A stretch of 64,000 nucleotides of DNA from Pseudomonas kielensis (GTDB lineage Bacteria; Pseudomonadota; Gammaproteobacteria; Pseudomonadales; Pseudomonadaceae), in NCBI RefSeq assembly GCF_014236655.1, contig NZ_JACMYG010000008.1:124001-188000 (forward strand). Reading direction: 5' to 3'. The notes under the pieces were generated by a model. The model saw nothing but the letters and a program-made list of their open reading frames with translations, did no database searches and was not told where the DNA came from. Below, piece after piece: positions 26,910 to 35,662 of the stretch. The position numbers and the translations under genes were made by a program. Numbering within the stretch: the stretch's first letter is position 1; the number at the start of each line of letters is the position of its first letter.

Positions 26910-28088
26910 TCACGCCTGCTTCCTCTTCAAGAATGTCAGGACCGGTCCACGCGAATCGGTTGCTGATACCATGTTTGCAGCTTCAATCAGATGTCCGAGT
27001 TCCGCGCCCGAGTAGTGACTGGTGATGCTGCCGTTCTTGTGGCCCAGAAGTGCCTTTCGGTCTTCTTCGGTTACGCCCGCCGCTCGAAGGCGACGGCCAA
27101 ACGTGTGTTTCAAATCGTGAATCCTGATCGACAGATAGCCAGGGTGAGCGGGGCGAAGGTTTTCCTCCTGCCAGAGTTTCGCCGCTCTCACTCGCGCCTT
27201 CTTCCAAGCCGAGTCGTTCATCCGGTGCATTGCGTTGCCGTTGTAAGGGAAAACCCATTCCTTGCTCAGGCCGCGCTGCTTATCAATGATCGACTCGGCA
27301 ACGCTGTTCAGCACTACCAGGCGCTCGTCGCCATTCTTCACGCCAGAACGTTCGTGTCTGCCGCCAAAGTCAGCCGGGATTAGGAACACACTGGTACCGA
27401 GCTCCGGCACCGAAATCTCCCAGTCCTACCTCAGCTTGCGAACTTCCTGCTCGCGACAACCGGTGTTCACTTTGAACAGCGCCATCGTCTGCAGGTGGGC
27501 CGGCAACTCCCCGAAAAGAATCGACTGCTCCTCCCACGACATCGGATAGGGCTTGCGACTCGATTTCTTCTCTTCCAGCTTCGTGAGCATTGGCACGCTA
27601 TCCAGCCACGGCCTCCGCTCATCATCTCGCCACTTCCTGGCACACAACGACAAAACCCGAACCACACGCTCGATCGAGATGTTCACCGTTCTGTTGCTCA
27701 CACCTTTCTTTACCTTGCCGTCCTCGAGCTTCTTGGTTGCCAACCTGTCCTTGATGAATGGCTCCAGGGCCAGGTCATCAATATGGGTCAACTGCATGTC
27801 GCCTATGAACGGGTCCAGCTGAGAAAGGTGGTGTGCCGACAGCTTGATTGAAGGCTGGTCCTTGAACTCCAGCAGGAAGCGAGTCGCCGCGTCCCGCCAG
27901 ATCCTGACCTTCTTTACGCCATACACCTTCTGCTGGCGGATCTGCTCCAGCCTGAAGATCAGGTAGCGTTCCGCTTCTTCTCGGTCACCAGTTCCAGTGC
28001 TTTCGTAAAGTCGTTCTCCGTTGATTTTCTTGTCGATATGCCAGATACCTTTCCTCTCGGAGAGGCCTGTGATCGTTTTTCGCGCCAT
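26910..28088 (-). pseudogene. Phage integrase interrupted by one amber codon
   Basis: A tyrosine recombinase of about 392 codons, read as two same-frame pieces: 28088-27429 and 27425-26910, split by a TAG at 27426-27428. Around the stop the sequence is TGCREQEVRKLR-stop-DWEISVPEL; relatives have Trp at this place, so a TGG to TAG change is the likely cause. The catalytic Arg (in CREQEV), HDLKHTFGRRL, and LLGHKNGSITSHY with the Tyr are all still present. Without suppression the protein ends before the second catalytic Arg. The gene sits beside attachment copy A, so it probably belonged to the small prophage now left as a remnant. Confidence 0.88.
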
Positions 28089-28175
28089 TGTGTCTCTCCT
28101 TTCTGGCGCTCGCTGCGGAGCAATTGTTGCTCCGGGGCGCGTTTTTTATCAATTGCTTTGGCCGAAACGTAGGAG

Positions 28176-28571
28176 GACGCCCAGCCGGAGGTGTTCAAGG
28201 ACTTCAGCGATCACCCCTTTGCACGGGGCCGCAAGTCCAAGGTCATCAACCGCAAGGGCCTGACCTCGAACGCCTCCGGCCGTTACCAGCAGATGCTCAA
28301 GGACTGGTCGCATTACCGGTTGCTGCTCAAGCTTCCAGACTTCAGCCCGATCAGCCAGGATCTGCTGGCCCTACAGCACATTCGTGAATGCCGGGCACTG
28401 CCGGACGTGCATGCTGGTCGGATCGAAACCGCTACCGAGAAATGCCGAAACATCTGGGCCCGCCTGCCCGGGGCCGACTATGGCCAGCGCGAGCACCGGC
28501 TCGAGGACTTGATCAAGCAGTTCCGCATGGCAGGCGGGGTGCTGTCATGCGCTCGGCGTGGCCGAAGGTAG
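28176..28571 (+). pseudogene. 5'-truncated lambda R-type endolysin (GH104)
   Basis: The frame encodes the C-terminal part of a lambda R-like lytic transglycosylase: FSDHPFARG, SNASGRYQQMLKDW, LPDFSPISQDLLALQ and ARLPGADYGQREH are family segments. A stop codon lies just upstream in frame (TAG near 28171) and the N-terminal region with the catalytic Glu is absent, so the gene is a fragment; a GTG at 28191 could start a peptide without activity. The 3' end overlaps the Rz gene, the normal lysis-cassette order. The deletion joins it to the start of the phage integrase. Confidence 0.75.
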
Positions 28572-29059
28572 TGGTGGTCGGTACATTTGTGCTGGTACTG
28601 CTGGTACTGCTGGTAAGCGGTGCCACCTGGACGGTTCAGGACTGGCGCTATGGTGAGGAACTGGCCGTGCAGGCCGGCCTGCACCAGAACGATTTGACCG
28701 CCATCAGCGAGGTGGACTCAGCCCACGGACTCACGAATCAGGAAAGCCGCCTTGCGCTCAAGCAGCGGTTGTTAGTTCTCGATCAAACCCACTATAAGGA
28801 AATGAGTGATACTCAGACCAAACAGGCTCGCCTGCGTGATCGTCTTGCCACTGCTGATCTCCGGCTGTCAGTCCTCCTTGCAGAGGATTCAGCCGGTGGT
28901 TGCTCAGTGTCAGCCGGTGCCGGCGGTGTGGTTCATGGAGCCGCGCGCGCCCGACTTGTCCCAGCGCATGCTCAAAGAATTATCGCCATCACCGACACCG
29001 GTGACCGTGGATTGATCGCGCTGCAGGCGTATGTGAGTGAAGTAAGTGCAGTTCGATAG
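28547..29059 (+). CDS. Rz-type inner-membrane spanin
   Basis: A 170-residue protein with an N-terminal signal-anchor (VVVVGTFVLVLLVLLVSGA, residues about 7-25) and a periplasmic helical region, the layout of phage Rz i-spanins. It overlaps the end of the endolysin fragment and contains the Rz1 lipoprotein gene in another frame. Together Rz and Rz1 fuse inner and outer membranes in the last step of phage lysis. It appears intact although the surrounding prophage is mostly deleted; expression is unlikely without a late promoter. Confidence 0.72.
   Translation: MRSAWPKVVVVGTFVLVLLVLLVSGATWTVQDWRYGEELAVQAGLHQNDLTAISEVDSAHGLTNQESRLALKQRLLVLDQTHYKEMSDTQTKQARLRDRLATADLRLSVLLAEDSAGGCSVSAGAGGVVHGAARARLVPAHAQRIIAITDTGDRGLIALQAYVSEVSAVR
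28806..29015 (+). CDS. Rz1-type outer-membrane spanin lipoprotein (embedded)
   Basis: A 69-residue frame lying wholly inside the Rz gene in a shifted frame. It has a short signal peptide ending in the lipobox LLISGC, then a Pro-containing mature part (QPVPAVWFMEPRAPDL), as in Rz1 o-spanins. The start is probably the GTG at 28806. Nested Rz/Rz1 arrangement is a hallmark of tailed-phage lysis cassettes, and the preserved reading of both frames supports their recent phage origin. Confidence 0.7.
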   Translation: MILRPNRLACVIVLPLLISGCQSSLQRIQPVVAQCQPVPAVWFMEPRAPDLSQRMLKELSPSPTPVTVD

Positions 29060-29066
29060 ACGCTGG

Positions 29067-29369
29067 TTATCTAAATCCAACGCAGGCCTTAAGCCGTGCC
29101 AGATCCTGTATTGCCCCACTGGTTGCCATTTCATGGTTGCTAGTGTCGAGGACTACGACGGAATCCTTCGTGCAGTCGAAGCCCGTGTCATGGCACAGAC
29201 TCCGGCAAATCTCCTGGGCACTCTCTTCCGTTCGCAGGGCGTAGAAGGATGATGTCTCATTCCAAAAAGCATCAGGGGACAAGGCTTTGATCCTCTTGAT
29301 GAATGCATCATAGCGGCCTTGGTAGCTGTCGTCGTGCTTGATTCTGTACGTAATGATGAAGTGTTTCAT
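29067..29369 (-). CDS. Small SinR/Cas2-fold-like protein
   Basis: A protein of about 100 residues starting at MKHFIITYRI (ATG at 29369, AGGGG upstream). The pattern of a hydrophobic first strand, a middle SFYALRTEESAQEICRSL segment and a second strand VVVLDTSN resembles small ferredoxin-like-fold proteins annotated as SinR family, distantly related to Cas2 and VapD ribonucleases. The upstream extension of 12 codons lacks a ribosome site. It lies between the prophage lysis genes and attachment copy B on the opposite strand, so it is a passenger of the remnant. Activity is unknown. Confidence 0.6.
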   Translation of the reverse strand: MKHFIITYRIKHDDSYQGRYDAFIKRIKALSPDAFWNETSSFYALRTEESAQEICRSLCHDTGFDCTKDSVVVLDTSNHEMATSGAIQDLARLKACVGFR

Positions 29370-29405
29370 GGTTCGCCCCTGAACAAAGAATGATGGGGTG
29401 ACCAT

Positions 29406-29618
29406 ATCTTTTCTGATTTTGACCTTCCATTTTCATTGGTTTCTGGATGTGGCGCTGAGGGATTGTGTTTGGCCGGCAGGACGCCGGAGATGGGGCCAAA
29501 AAGGCTCAGTGACTTTCCAAGTGACTTTGTAAAATATGGTTGCGCACTGTTGGGCATCGTTGCAGCGAGCGCCAAGCGCGAAGCCTTGTGTTTAGCGGGC
29601 TGTAGACGTTTCCGCTTA
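29406..29618. other. Noncoding stretch before attachment copy B
   Basis: No convincing gene is seen here on either strand. It is the residual right arm of the prophage between the small SinR-like gene and the att repeat at 29619. Confidence 0.4.
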
Positions 29619-29667
29619 CATGGGGTGCTAGGTGGCGAGTGTTCGAATCACTCCGTCCCGACCATAT
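29619..29667 (+). repeat. tRNA-Pro-derived attachment repeat, copy B
   Basis: A 49-base direct repeat of 26785-26833 with two mismatches (positions 15 and 17). It starts at the anticodon loop and covers the extra region, T-arm and acceptor end with CCA. The upstream 5' anticodon-stem bases do not pair here, so only the 3' half of the tRNA is present. With copy A it brackets the 2.8-kb prophage remnant, as attL and attR would. Confidence 0.75.
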
Positions 29668-29725
29668 TTACTGAGTAAATCAGACACAAAACCCGCGCAA
29701 AACTCGCGCAAGGGGTATGACTCAC

Positions 29726-31011
29726 CCACATGGGTTACAAATTAGTTCACGCACATAGGTAACAGTTTTTAACTGGCAAGGTCGATTTCGCGAGGATTTG
29801 ACCATGCCCTGGAAAGAGCTGAAACCTATGGACCTCAAAGTGATGTTTATCGCTGAGTATTTGTCTAGAAAGCACAGCTTTAGCCGGCTGTGTGCGGACT
29901 ATCAGATCAGCCGAAAGACGGGCTACAAGTGGGTTGAGCGGTACGAGGCCGAAGGCCCCAGTGGTCTCGATGAACGTAGCCGCCGTCGGCGCCACCAGAC
30001 TTATGTGGTGCCCTTGGCAATAAGGCAGACGATTATCGAGTTGCGCTCTACTGGTGAGACGGTTCCAGGCCCAAAGAAGATTCAGAACGACCTGATAAAG
30101 CGTTTTCCAGGTCAAGATCCGCCATCAAAACGACCATTTACAACATTCTCAAGGCAGCGGACCTGATTACATCTCGGCCACTACGCCAGCGTGTAGCGGT
30201 CTACCCCAAGCCTTTGCGTAAAGCAGAAACACCCAATCAACTCTTCAGCGCGGACTACAAGGGCCAGTTTCTAACCGGGGCGGGTGTGTGGTGCTATCCG
30301 CTGACGATCATGGATCACGCGAGTCACTATTTACTGGCCTGCGAGAGCATGGCCAGTACCAATTTGAAGGAAACCCAGCAAGCCTTTGAGCGGGTTTTCC
30401 GTGAATATGGGATGCCTGAGCGCATTCGCACCGACAACGGTGTGCCGTTTGCCAGTACGGGTCGTGCCGGGTTGTCGCAGTTGTCGCAGTTGTCGATCTG
30501 GTGGCTGCGGCTGGGGATCATTCCTGAACGAATTGAACCCGGCCGGCCTGACCAGAATGGGCGCCACGAGCGTATGCATCGGACATTAAAAAGCACGTTG
30601 CCCCAGCCACCGGCAATTGCGTGGGAGGCTCAGCAAAAGCATTTCGATCGCTTCATGCAGCACTACAATTATGAGCGAGGGCATGAAGCTCTCGGGCAGA
30701 AAACACCGGCTTCATGCTACGTGCCGTCAACCCGCGCCTACCCGCAGAAGCTGCCGGAAATGGCGTATGCCAGCCACGTTGAGTGTTACCTGGCTGACTT
30801 TAGTGGAATCATCAATCGAAGTGGATTGCGCATTTACGTGGGGCATTTGCTCAGGCACCAGACGATAGGAATGGAGATGATTGGTGATGATGTATGGGCG
30901 ATTATTTTTGGCCGGTAATTCTTGGTCGCATCGATGCCAGAGAGGCAAAGAACGGCTATGTTTCGCTGAAAGTGTCACCTATGTGAATGCACTTTTTTGT
31001 AACCCATGTGG
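29726..31011 (+). mobile_element. IS481-family insertion sequence
   Basis: The element is bounded by imperfect inverted repeats starting CCACATGGGTTACAAA, with a second matching block CACATAGGT(A/G)ACA about 30 bases further in at both ends. It carries one transposase frame broken by a frameshift. It is inserted just right of the prophage remnant. A target duplication is not evident by eye, so the exact ends may be off by a few bases. Confidence 0.8.
29804..30918 (+). pseudogene. IS481 transposase, frameshifted
   Basis: The N-terminal helix-turn-helix part (29804 to about 30125) and the DDE catalytic part (from about 30120 to 30918) are in different frames. The shift lies near CCGCCATCAAAACGACC around 30120-30140, after which the frame continues TIYNILKAADLITSRPLRQR. 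Catalytic residues are in FSADYKGQF, RTDNGVPF and QNGRHERMHR. A second oddity is a tandem duplication of 9 bases (TTGTCGCAG) at about 30475-30492, adding Leu-Ser-Gln within GLSQLSQLS. The element is probably immobile unless translation slips. Confidence 0.82.
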
Positions 31012-31028
31012 TTGTCCCGTACACAAAA

Positions 31029-31173
31029 CTACCCGGTGATTTCGCTGATATTCAGGTCCGGAATTGCTTCGGTCCATACCACTTCGGCGTGGTCCCGCTG
31101 GTAGTTTTTGGTCATGGTCTCGCTCGCGTGCCCAGCGATCTTCTGCCCATCCTTTCCGGCTTTCTGATACAGA
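31029..31173 (-). pseudogene. Orphan C-terminal tail of a phage integrase
   Basis: A minus-strand frame of 48 codons ends at TAG 31029-31031 and reads LYQKAGKDGQKIAGHASE, then TMTKNYQRDHAEVVWTE and ends DLNISEITG. The GHASETMTKNY pattern matches the His and Tyr of the tyrosine recombinase active site. The 5' part is removed exactly where an IS3-family end begins (31174). It is a third integrase relic in the region and not part of the one at 26910-28088. Confidence 0.7.
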
Positions 31174-31477
31174 TGAATCGCCCCGGATTCTCTAGACACC
31201 TTGCAAGCTCATTGCGTAACGTTTTTCAAACTCTACCGGTGACAGCTGATTGTTGAAACCATGGCGGCGTTTTGGGTTGTAGAACATCTCGATGTAATCG
31301 AACACATCACTACGAGCATCTTGCCGTGAGGTGTAGATTTTCCGCTTGATTCGTTCCCGTTTCAGAAGCTGGAAAAAGCTCTCAGCCACGGCGTTGTCAT
31401 GACAATTGCCTCGGCGGCTCATGCTGGCAACCAAATTGTTTGCTTTCAAAAAACTGCGCCAATCGGAGCTGCTGTAC
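31174..31477 (-). mobile_element. IS3-family remnant, 3' part of OrfB
   Basis: The C-terminal region of an IS3-family OrfB transposase: [34 protein letters not shown] and FYNPKRRHGFNNQLSPVEFE, stopping at 31192. The terminal repeat TGAATCGCCCCGGATTC lies at 31174. The 5' part is missing because an IS30 element begins at 31478, directly before the codons for QYSSS. The final catalytic Glu region (NAVAESFF) is present but two of three DDE residues are lost, so it is dead. Confidence 0.82.
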
Positions 31478-32929
31478 TGGGCGGATTCAACCGGTCGTCG
31501 CAACACTGGATTGTTGTACAGACTTTAGATACTCATTCAGTGCTTCGGCAGGTGTTTTCCAGCCGAGTGTTTTTCGAGGTCTAGTGTTAAGTACGTGAGC
31601 TACCGCCTGTATTTCTTGAGCACTCCAACGAGAGAGGTCAGTGCCTTTCGGGAAGTATTGCCGTAGAAGGCCGTTCGTATTTTCGTTTGTGCCGCGCTGC
31701 CATGGACTATGTGGATCAGCAAAGAAAACCTTTACTCCGGACTCGATGGTAAATCGAGCGTGATCCGACAGCTCCTTTCCACGATCCCAGGTCAAAGATC
31801 GCCACAGCTCGATGGGAAGATCAGTCACCGTCTTCTTCAATGCATTGGCCATACTAACAGCCCCATAGCCAGCCAGCGCCGGGCCGTTCTTCGTGCGGGG
31901 AATTAGCCCATAACCTTTCTCGCGGGGCAGATGGACGAGCATGATAAATCGAGTTGAGCGCTCGACCAGAGTTCCAATCGCAGAACGGTTCAGACCGATG
32001 ATCAGGTCGCCCTCCCAATGCCCGGGTACAGCCCGATCTTCTACCTCAGCAGGGCGACTGGAGATCATGACGTCCTCGCTGACGTGTGCCCACACTTTGG
32101 CCTGCGCTCTGGCTCTCGGCACGCGCAATGCTCGTCCTGAGCGCAGGCAGCTCACCAGTTCGCGCTTGAGAGCTCCTCGACCCTGAATGTAGAGCGCCTG
32201 ATATATGGCTTCATGAGAGATGCGCATGGATTCATCATCCGGAAAATCGATCTGGAGCCGGTTGGCAATCTGTTCAGGCGACCAGCCATTGACCCATTTA
32301 CGGTCACTGCGATGCGGTTTATTTCGACCTTTGAAGGGCGCTTGCCGAGGCCCAGAGATGTCACGACCATCGGCGTCTTGAACCTTGCCCTCAAGGCGGT
32401 CGCGTACGTACTGGTGCAGTCGCGGGTTAGTGACCAGCTTTGCTGGTTTCGGCCTCTTGGCCACCAGTTCTGCCTTCCATTGCGCTACTGACGCTCGATA
32501 TTCAAGCCGACCGCAACGGGTAGCAGCATTTCGTGTCAGCTCCCGTGAAATTGTCGATGGGCTTCGTCCAAGGCGACGGGCGATCTCACGAACGCCAACA
32601 CTTTGCGCTCGAAGCAGCCCAATCTCTTCTCGCTCTGCAAACGATAAGTAACGTCCTGATATGTGATTCGACATGAATAATGGCATCCCGCCTCGATGAC
32701 GGAACCAGCGTGTACCTACCGCTGTTGATACGCCAACGGCATGTGCTGCCTTTTCGCTTGTGATACCTGTTGCAATCTGCACCCAAAATAGCCGCTCGAT
32801 CTTATTACGAAGTGAGGGTGCACCTGGAGAACGCATCGCTCCCCGGCCCGTCAATTTTTGCATCCATCCTGCGGGTCGTCCCATAAACACCTCGATCAAG
32901 GTGTTGCGACGACCGCTTGAATCCGCCCA
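31478..32929 (-). mobile_element. IS30-family insertion sequence
   Basis: A 1,452-base element with 29-base terminal inverted repeats that differ at one base: the left end reads TGGGCGGATTCAACCGGTCG and the right end is its complement with G for C at one place. It contains one complete transposase. The flanking bases are not direct repeats; they are halves of two different IS3 elements facing outward, so the flanks were rearranged after insertion. Confidence 0.85.
31487..32899 (-). CDS. IS30-family transposase
   Basis: A 470-residue transposase. The N-terminal helix-turn-helix is typical: [18 protein letters not shown] followed by [20 protein letters not shown] (about 75-125). The DDE domain has [10 protein letters not shown] (first Asp, about 300), [13 protein letters not shown] (second Asp) and [20 protein letters not shown] (catalytic Glu, about 410). 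Length is greater than most IS30 enzymes because of about 75 N-terminal residues; a downstream Met may be the true start. No disruption is seen, so the element may be active. Confidence 0.9.
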   Translation of the reverse strand: MIEVFMGRPAGWMQKLTGRGAMRSPGAPSLRNKIERLFWVQIATGITSEKAAHAVGVSTAVGTRWFRHRGGMPLFMSNHISGRYLSFAEREEIGLLRAQSVGVREIARRLGRSPSTISRELTRNAATRCGRLEYRASVAQWKAELVAKRPKPAKLVTNPRLHQYVRDRLEGKVQDADGRDISGPRQAPFKGRNKPHRSDRKWVNGWSPEQIANRLQIDFPDDESMRISHEAIYQALYIQGRGALKRELVSCLRSGRALRVPRARAQAKVWAHVSEDVMISSRPAEVEDRAVPGHWEGDLIIGLNRSAIGTLVERSTRFIMLVHLPREKGYGLIPRTKNGPALAGYGAVSMANALKKTVTDLPIELWRSLTWDRGKELSDHARFTIESGVKVFFADPHSPWQRGTNENTNGLLRQYFPKGTDLSRWSAQEIQAVAHVLNTRPRKTLGWKTPAEALNEYLKSVQQSSVATTG

Positions 32930-33011
32930 ATATGCAAGCCGACTCTTTCGCCAGCGGTTGTGGCGTTACCGCATGCGCCAAAGCATGAGCCGTCGTGGAA
33001 ACTGTTGGGAT

Positions 33012-34299
33012 ACTCAGTTCACTATGCTCAAGAGCGTCGGCCCAATCTGACCCGTGCTGGGATTGGCCAATAGAGTGCCTTTGCGTTGACCTGTCGATTG
33101 GACGCTGACGTTCCCTGGCATTGCCGGGCCCAGCGTCTGTGACCTGATAGGAGCCTTGTCCTGCATCTTGAGTGTCCTGTCCTGCGTATGGGGTTGGTAA
33201 TGTGTTCTCATCGGAGGCATTAGTCATGAACAGCCCCATGGACGAAAACGAAGTCATCTTGGGAGTTGATACACATCTGGATACCCACGTAGGGGTCTTG
33301 ATCAACACGAATGGAAACCTGCTTGGCTGCTTGGCGGTAACAACCGATACCAGCGGATATCTCAAGCTCGTTACCTGGGCCAACTCCTTCGGTATGTTGA
33401 AGCGTGCCGGCGTGGAAGGCACCGGAACTTATGGCGCGGGTTTAGCCCGTGTCCTGCGTGATCATGGCATCGAGGTGCTGGAGGTTAACCGCCCTGATCG
33501 CTCCAAACGCCGGCTCCAGGGGAAATCCGATCCCACCGACGCCGAGAGCGCGGCTCGATCCGTTCTTTCGGGAAACGCCACGGCGATCGCCAAGACCCAA
33601 TCGGGTGTGGCCGAGGCGATGCGGGTGGTTTCGGTTGCTCGGCGCAGCGCAGTCAGAGCGAAAACCCAAGCGATCAATCAATTGAGAGCCTTGCTCGTCA
33701 GTGCCCCGCAAGACATTCGTGAACGGCTCTGGAAAACCAAACCTGGCGACTGCGCCAAGGGATGTGCACGTCTTCGCTCACGGAGCGCGACTGAATTCCT
33801 GAACATCTTAACGACCTCCCTGTGTCTATTGGGCAAGCGCTGGCTGGCATTGGCAGAGGAAGTTGAAAAGCTCGATGTCATTCTAGAAAACCTGACTCGC
33901 CAACATGCTCGCCGTTTACGTGAACAATTCGGCGTCGGCCCTCAAACGGCGGCCGTGCTGCTTTCGACAGCAGGTGATAACCCGGAGCGGTTAAAAAGTG
34001 AAGCAGCTCTCGCCGCCCTCTGTGGGGTCAGTCCTTTACCGGCATCCTCGGGTAAAACGGTGCGACATCGTTTAAACAGAGGTGGGAATCGGTCTGCGAA
34101 CAACGCCCTATGGACCATTGCGATGGTACGCATGCGAGGTGATCCCAAAACCCAAAGCTACGTCGCCCGTCGTAGTGCTGAAGGTTTGTCTTCCAAAGAA
34201 ATCCAGCGCTGTTTAAAACGCTATATCGTCAGGGAGCTATACCCTTTGATCCTGGCAGATTTAGCCGATTCAGCTCGATCTTGTTGACATAGGAGCGTC
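33012..34299 (+). mobile_element. IS110-family insertion sequence
   Basis: The 1,288-base insert between the GAT and AAC codons of an IS3 transposase defines its ends exactly if the target was not altered. It has no obvious terminal inverted repeats or target duplication, as expected for IS110, which uses a DEDD transposase guided by a structured noncoding RNA. About 210 bases precede the transposase and could contain that RNA; no fold was computed. Confidence 0.8.
33226..34287 (+). CDS. IS110-family DEDD transposase
   Basis: A 353-residue transposase, started at the ATG at 33226 behind a GGAGG site; 18 codons upstream are open but without a site. The N-terminal RuvC-like domain has GVDTHLDTH (about 11-19), VEGTGTYGAGLA (about 64) and SDPTDAESAARS (about 105), the Asp/Glu residues of the DEDD set. 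The C-terminal domain has the FGVGPQTAAVLLSTAGDNPERL block and ALCGVSPLPASSGKT with the conserved Ser. The frame is intact. Confidence 0.9.
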   Translation: MNSPMDENEVILGVDTHLDTHVGVLINTNGNLLGCLAVTTDTSGYLKLVTWANSFGMLKRAGVEGTGTYGAGLARVLRDHGIEVLEVNRPDRSKRRLQGKSDPTDAESAARSVLSGNATAIAKTQSGVAEAMRVVSVARRSAVRAKTQAINQLRALLVSAPQDIRERLWKTKPGDCAKGCARLRSRSATEFLNILTTSLCLLGKRWLALAEEVEKLDVILENLTRQHARRLREQFGVGPQTAAVLLSTAGDNPERLKSEAALAALCGVSPLPASSGKTVRHRLNRGGNRSANNALWTIAMVRMRGDPKTQSYVARRSAEGLSSKEIQRCLKRYIVRELYPLILADLADSARSC

Positions 34300-34511
34300 A
34301 ACGCACCGATGGAGCGCGTATTTCGCAGCTTGAAAACAGAATGGATACCGACCGTTGGCTATCAAACTGCGCAGGAAGCCCAGCGCGATATCAGCCATTT
34401 TTTGATGCATCGCTACAACTGGATTAGGCCGCACCAATTTAATGGTGGGCTGCCACCGGCTCAGGCCGAGAAAAAACTTAACGTCGTGTCCGGGATTAGT
34501 TGACCACTACA

Positions 34512-34735
34512 CATTGCCGCCGATCTGCTACTGCAATACGGCCTTGAATTCCTGCGCTCTATCCTCCCGCTGCACCTCTTCGCCAACCCCGCGGAGTTTG
34601 AGCGTGGGCACTGATGTTCTTGAAACAGTGAAGATTCAAACGAAGTGGAGCAAGCAGCTATCTTAAACTCATCAATTTTTCTGGAACGGTGACGGCCCAA
34701 GGAGTTCCTTGAGCTGCTTTATAGGTCAGGCTGCT
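34512..34735. other. Junction between mobile DNA and core region, gene tail remnant
   Basis: No complete gene. The first 100 bases hold an open plus-strand tail reading DLLLQYGLEFLRSILP then LFANPAEFERGH and a stop at 34612-34614, which looks like the C-terminus of a broken gene, family not recognised. The remainder up to the SDR gene is plain noncoding. Confidence 0.35.
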
Positions 34736-35632
34736 TCAGCGAATTGTAGGCTTGAGCAGGTCTTCCAGGCCGATGCGGCGGAACATTTCGGCCCGCACCC
34801 GGTCGGCCATGGCATTGACGATTTCGGCACCGTCCTGCGACGGGTCGATATGACGACGGAACGGGCGAGTGCCGGAGGGCATGTCGACGATTTCGACGAT
34901 GGCGTCGGCCACCTCGCCGACATCCGCGTCTGCCGGCTCCAGGGCCGCCAGGCCTTTGAGGGCCTGATCCGGTACACCGGCGTACGGGCCTTTGTTGTAT
35001 TCGGCGGCGCGGGCCTGATCGGCGGGCGAGCCGGAATGCACGAAGTGATTGGTGCCCTTGGTGAAGGCGCCCGGCACGATGATCGAGGTCTCCACGCCCC
35101 AGCGCGCCAACTCACTGGCGTAGGATACCGCCAACGAATCCATCGCTGCCTTGGCCGCGAAATACGGTGCCAGATAAGGCGGAGTACCACCGCGTGCACT
35201 GCTGGATGACACCCACAGCACCAGCCCTCGACCCTGCTTGCGCAATTGCGGCAGCGCGGCGCGGTTAACCCGCTGCGTGCTCAGCACATTGATGTCGTAA
35301 AGCTGGGCGTATTGCTCGGGCGTAAAAGCCTCGGCGGGACCGAAGGACATATGCCCGGCGTTATGGATGATCACGTCCAGCCGACCGCAATCTGCAATGA
35401 TTTTCGCAACGCCGGCCTCGACCGATGTACTTGAAGCGACGTCCAGTTCGACGCTGCGCAGGTCGACCTGATGCTGGTCGGCGTACTGCTGTACTTGAGC
35501 CACTTGTGGCGCGTTGCGGCCCGGGGTTTCACGCATGCTGGCGTAGACGGTATGGCCGGCGTCGGCGAGTGCGCGGGCAGTCAGTGCACCGAAACCGCTT
35601 GAGGCACCGGTAATCAGAATGACGGATTTCAT
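34736..35632 (-). CDS. Short-chain dehydrogenase/reductase
   Basis: A 298-residue classical-type SDR. The cofactor loop TGASSGFG is at about residues 8-15, NAG near 91, the catalytic Ser in VSSSSARGG (about 142) and Y-x3-K as YFAAKAA (about 158). The first loop lacks the basic residues that would show clear NADP preference, though an R is found after the second strand (YASMRETPGR). The length and C-terminal extension are those of SDRs annotated broadly as oxidoreductases; the substrate is unknown. It is the last gene of a three-gene minus-strand set headed by another SDR and divergent from a LysR gene. Confidence 0.85.
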   Translation of the reverse strand: MKSVILITGASSGFGALTARALADAGHTVYASMRETPGRNAPQVAQVQQYADQHQVDLRSVELDVASSTSVEAGVAKIIADCGRLDVIIHNAGHMSFGPAEAFTPEQYAQLYDINVLSTQRVNRAALPQLRKQGRGLVLWVSSSSARGGTPPYLAPYFAAKAAMDSLAVSYASELARWGVETSIIVPGAFTKGTNHFVHSGSPADQARAAEYNKGPYAGVPDQALKGLAALEPADADVGEVADAIVEIVDMPSGTRPFRRHIDPSQDGAEIVNAMADRVRAEMFRRIGLEDLLKPTIR

Positions 35633-35662
35633 GGTATTGATCTCTGCAAAGTGAGGGGAGCG

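Larger units (their letters stand above)
32930..34511 (+). mobile_element. IS3-family remnant split by an IS110 element
   Basis: The two parts of one OrfB are at 32930-33011 and 34300-34511. The left part reads [16 protein letters not shown] then [11 protein letters not shown], and the right part resumes NAPMERVFRSLKTEW, through FLMHRYNWIRPHQFNGGLPP to a stop at 34501-34503. Joined, GNCWD-NAPMERV is the uninterrupted family motif. The right terminal repeat ends at TGACCACTACA (34511). The 5' half of the element is gone where the IS30 element ends. Confidence 0.82.

Noticed and set aside
29436..29678. Plus-strand frame of 80 codons across attachment copy B
   Set aside because: It reads through the tRNA-derived repeat and shows no protein-like pattern.
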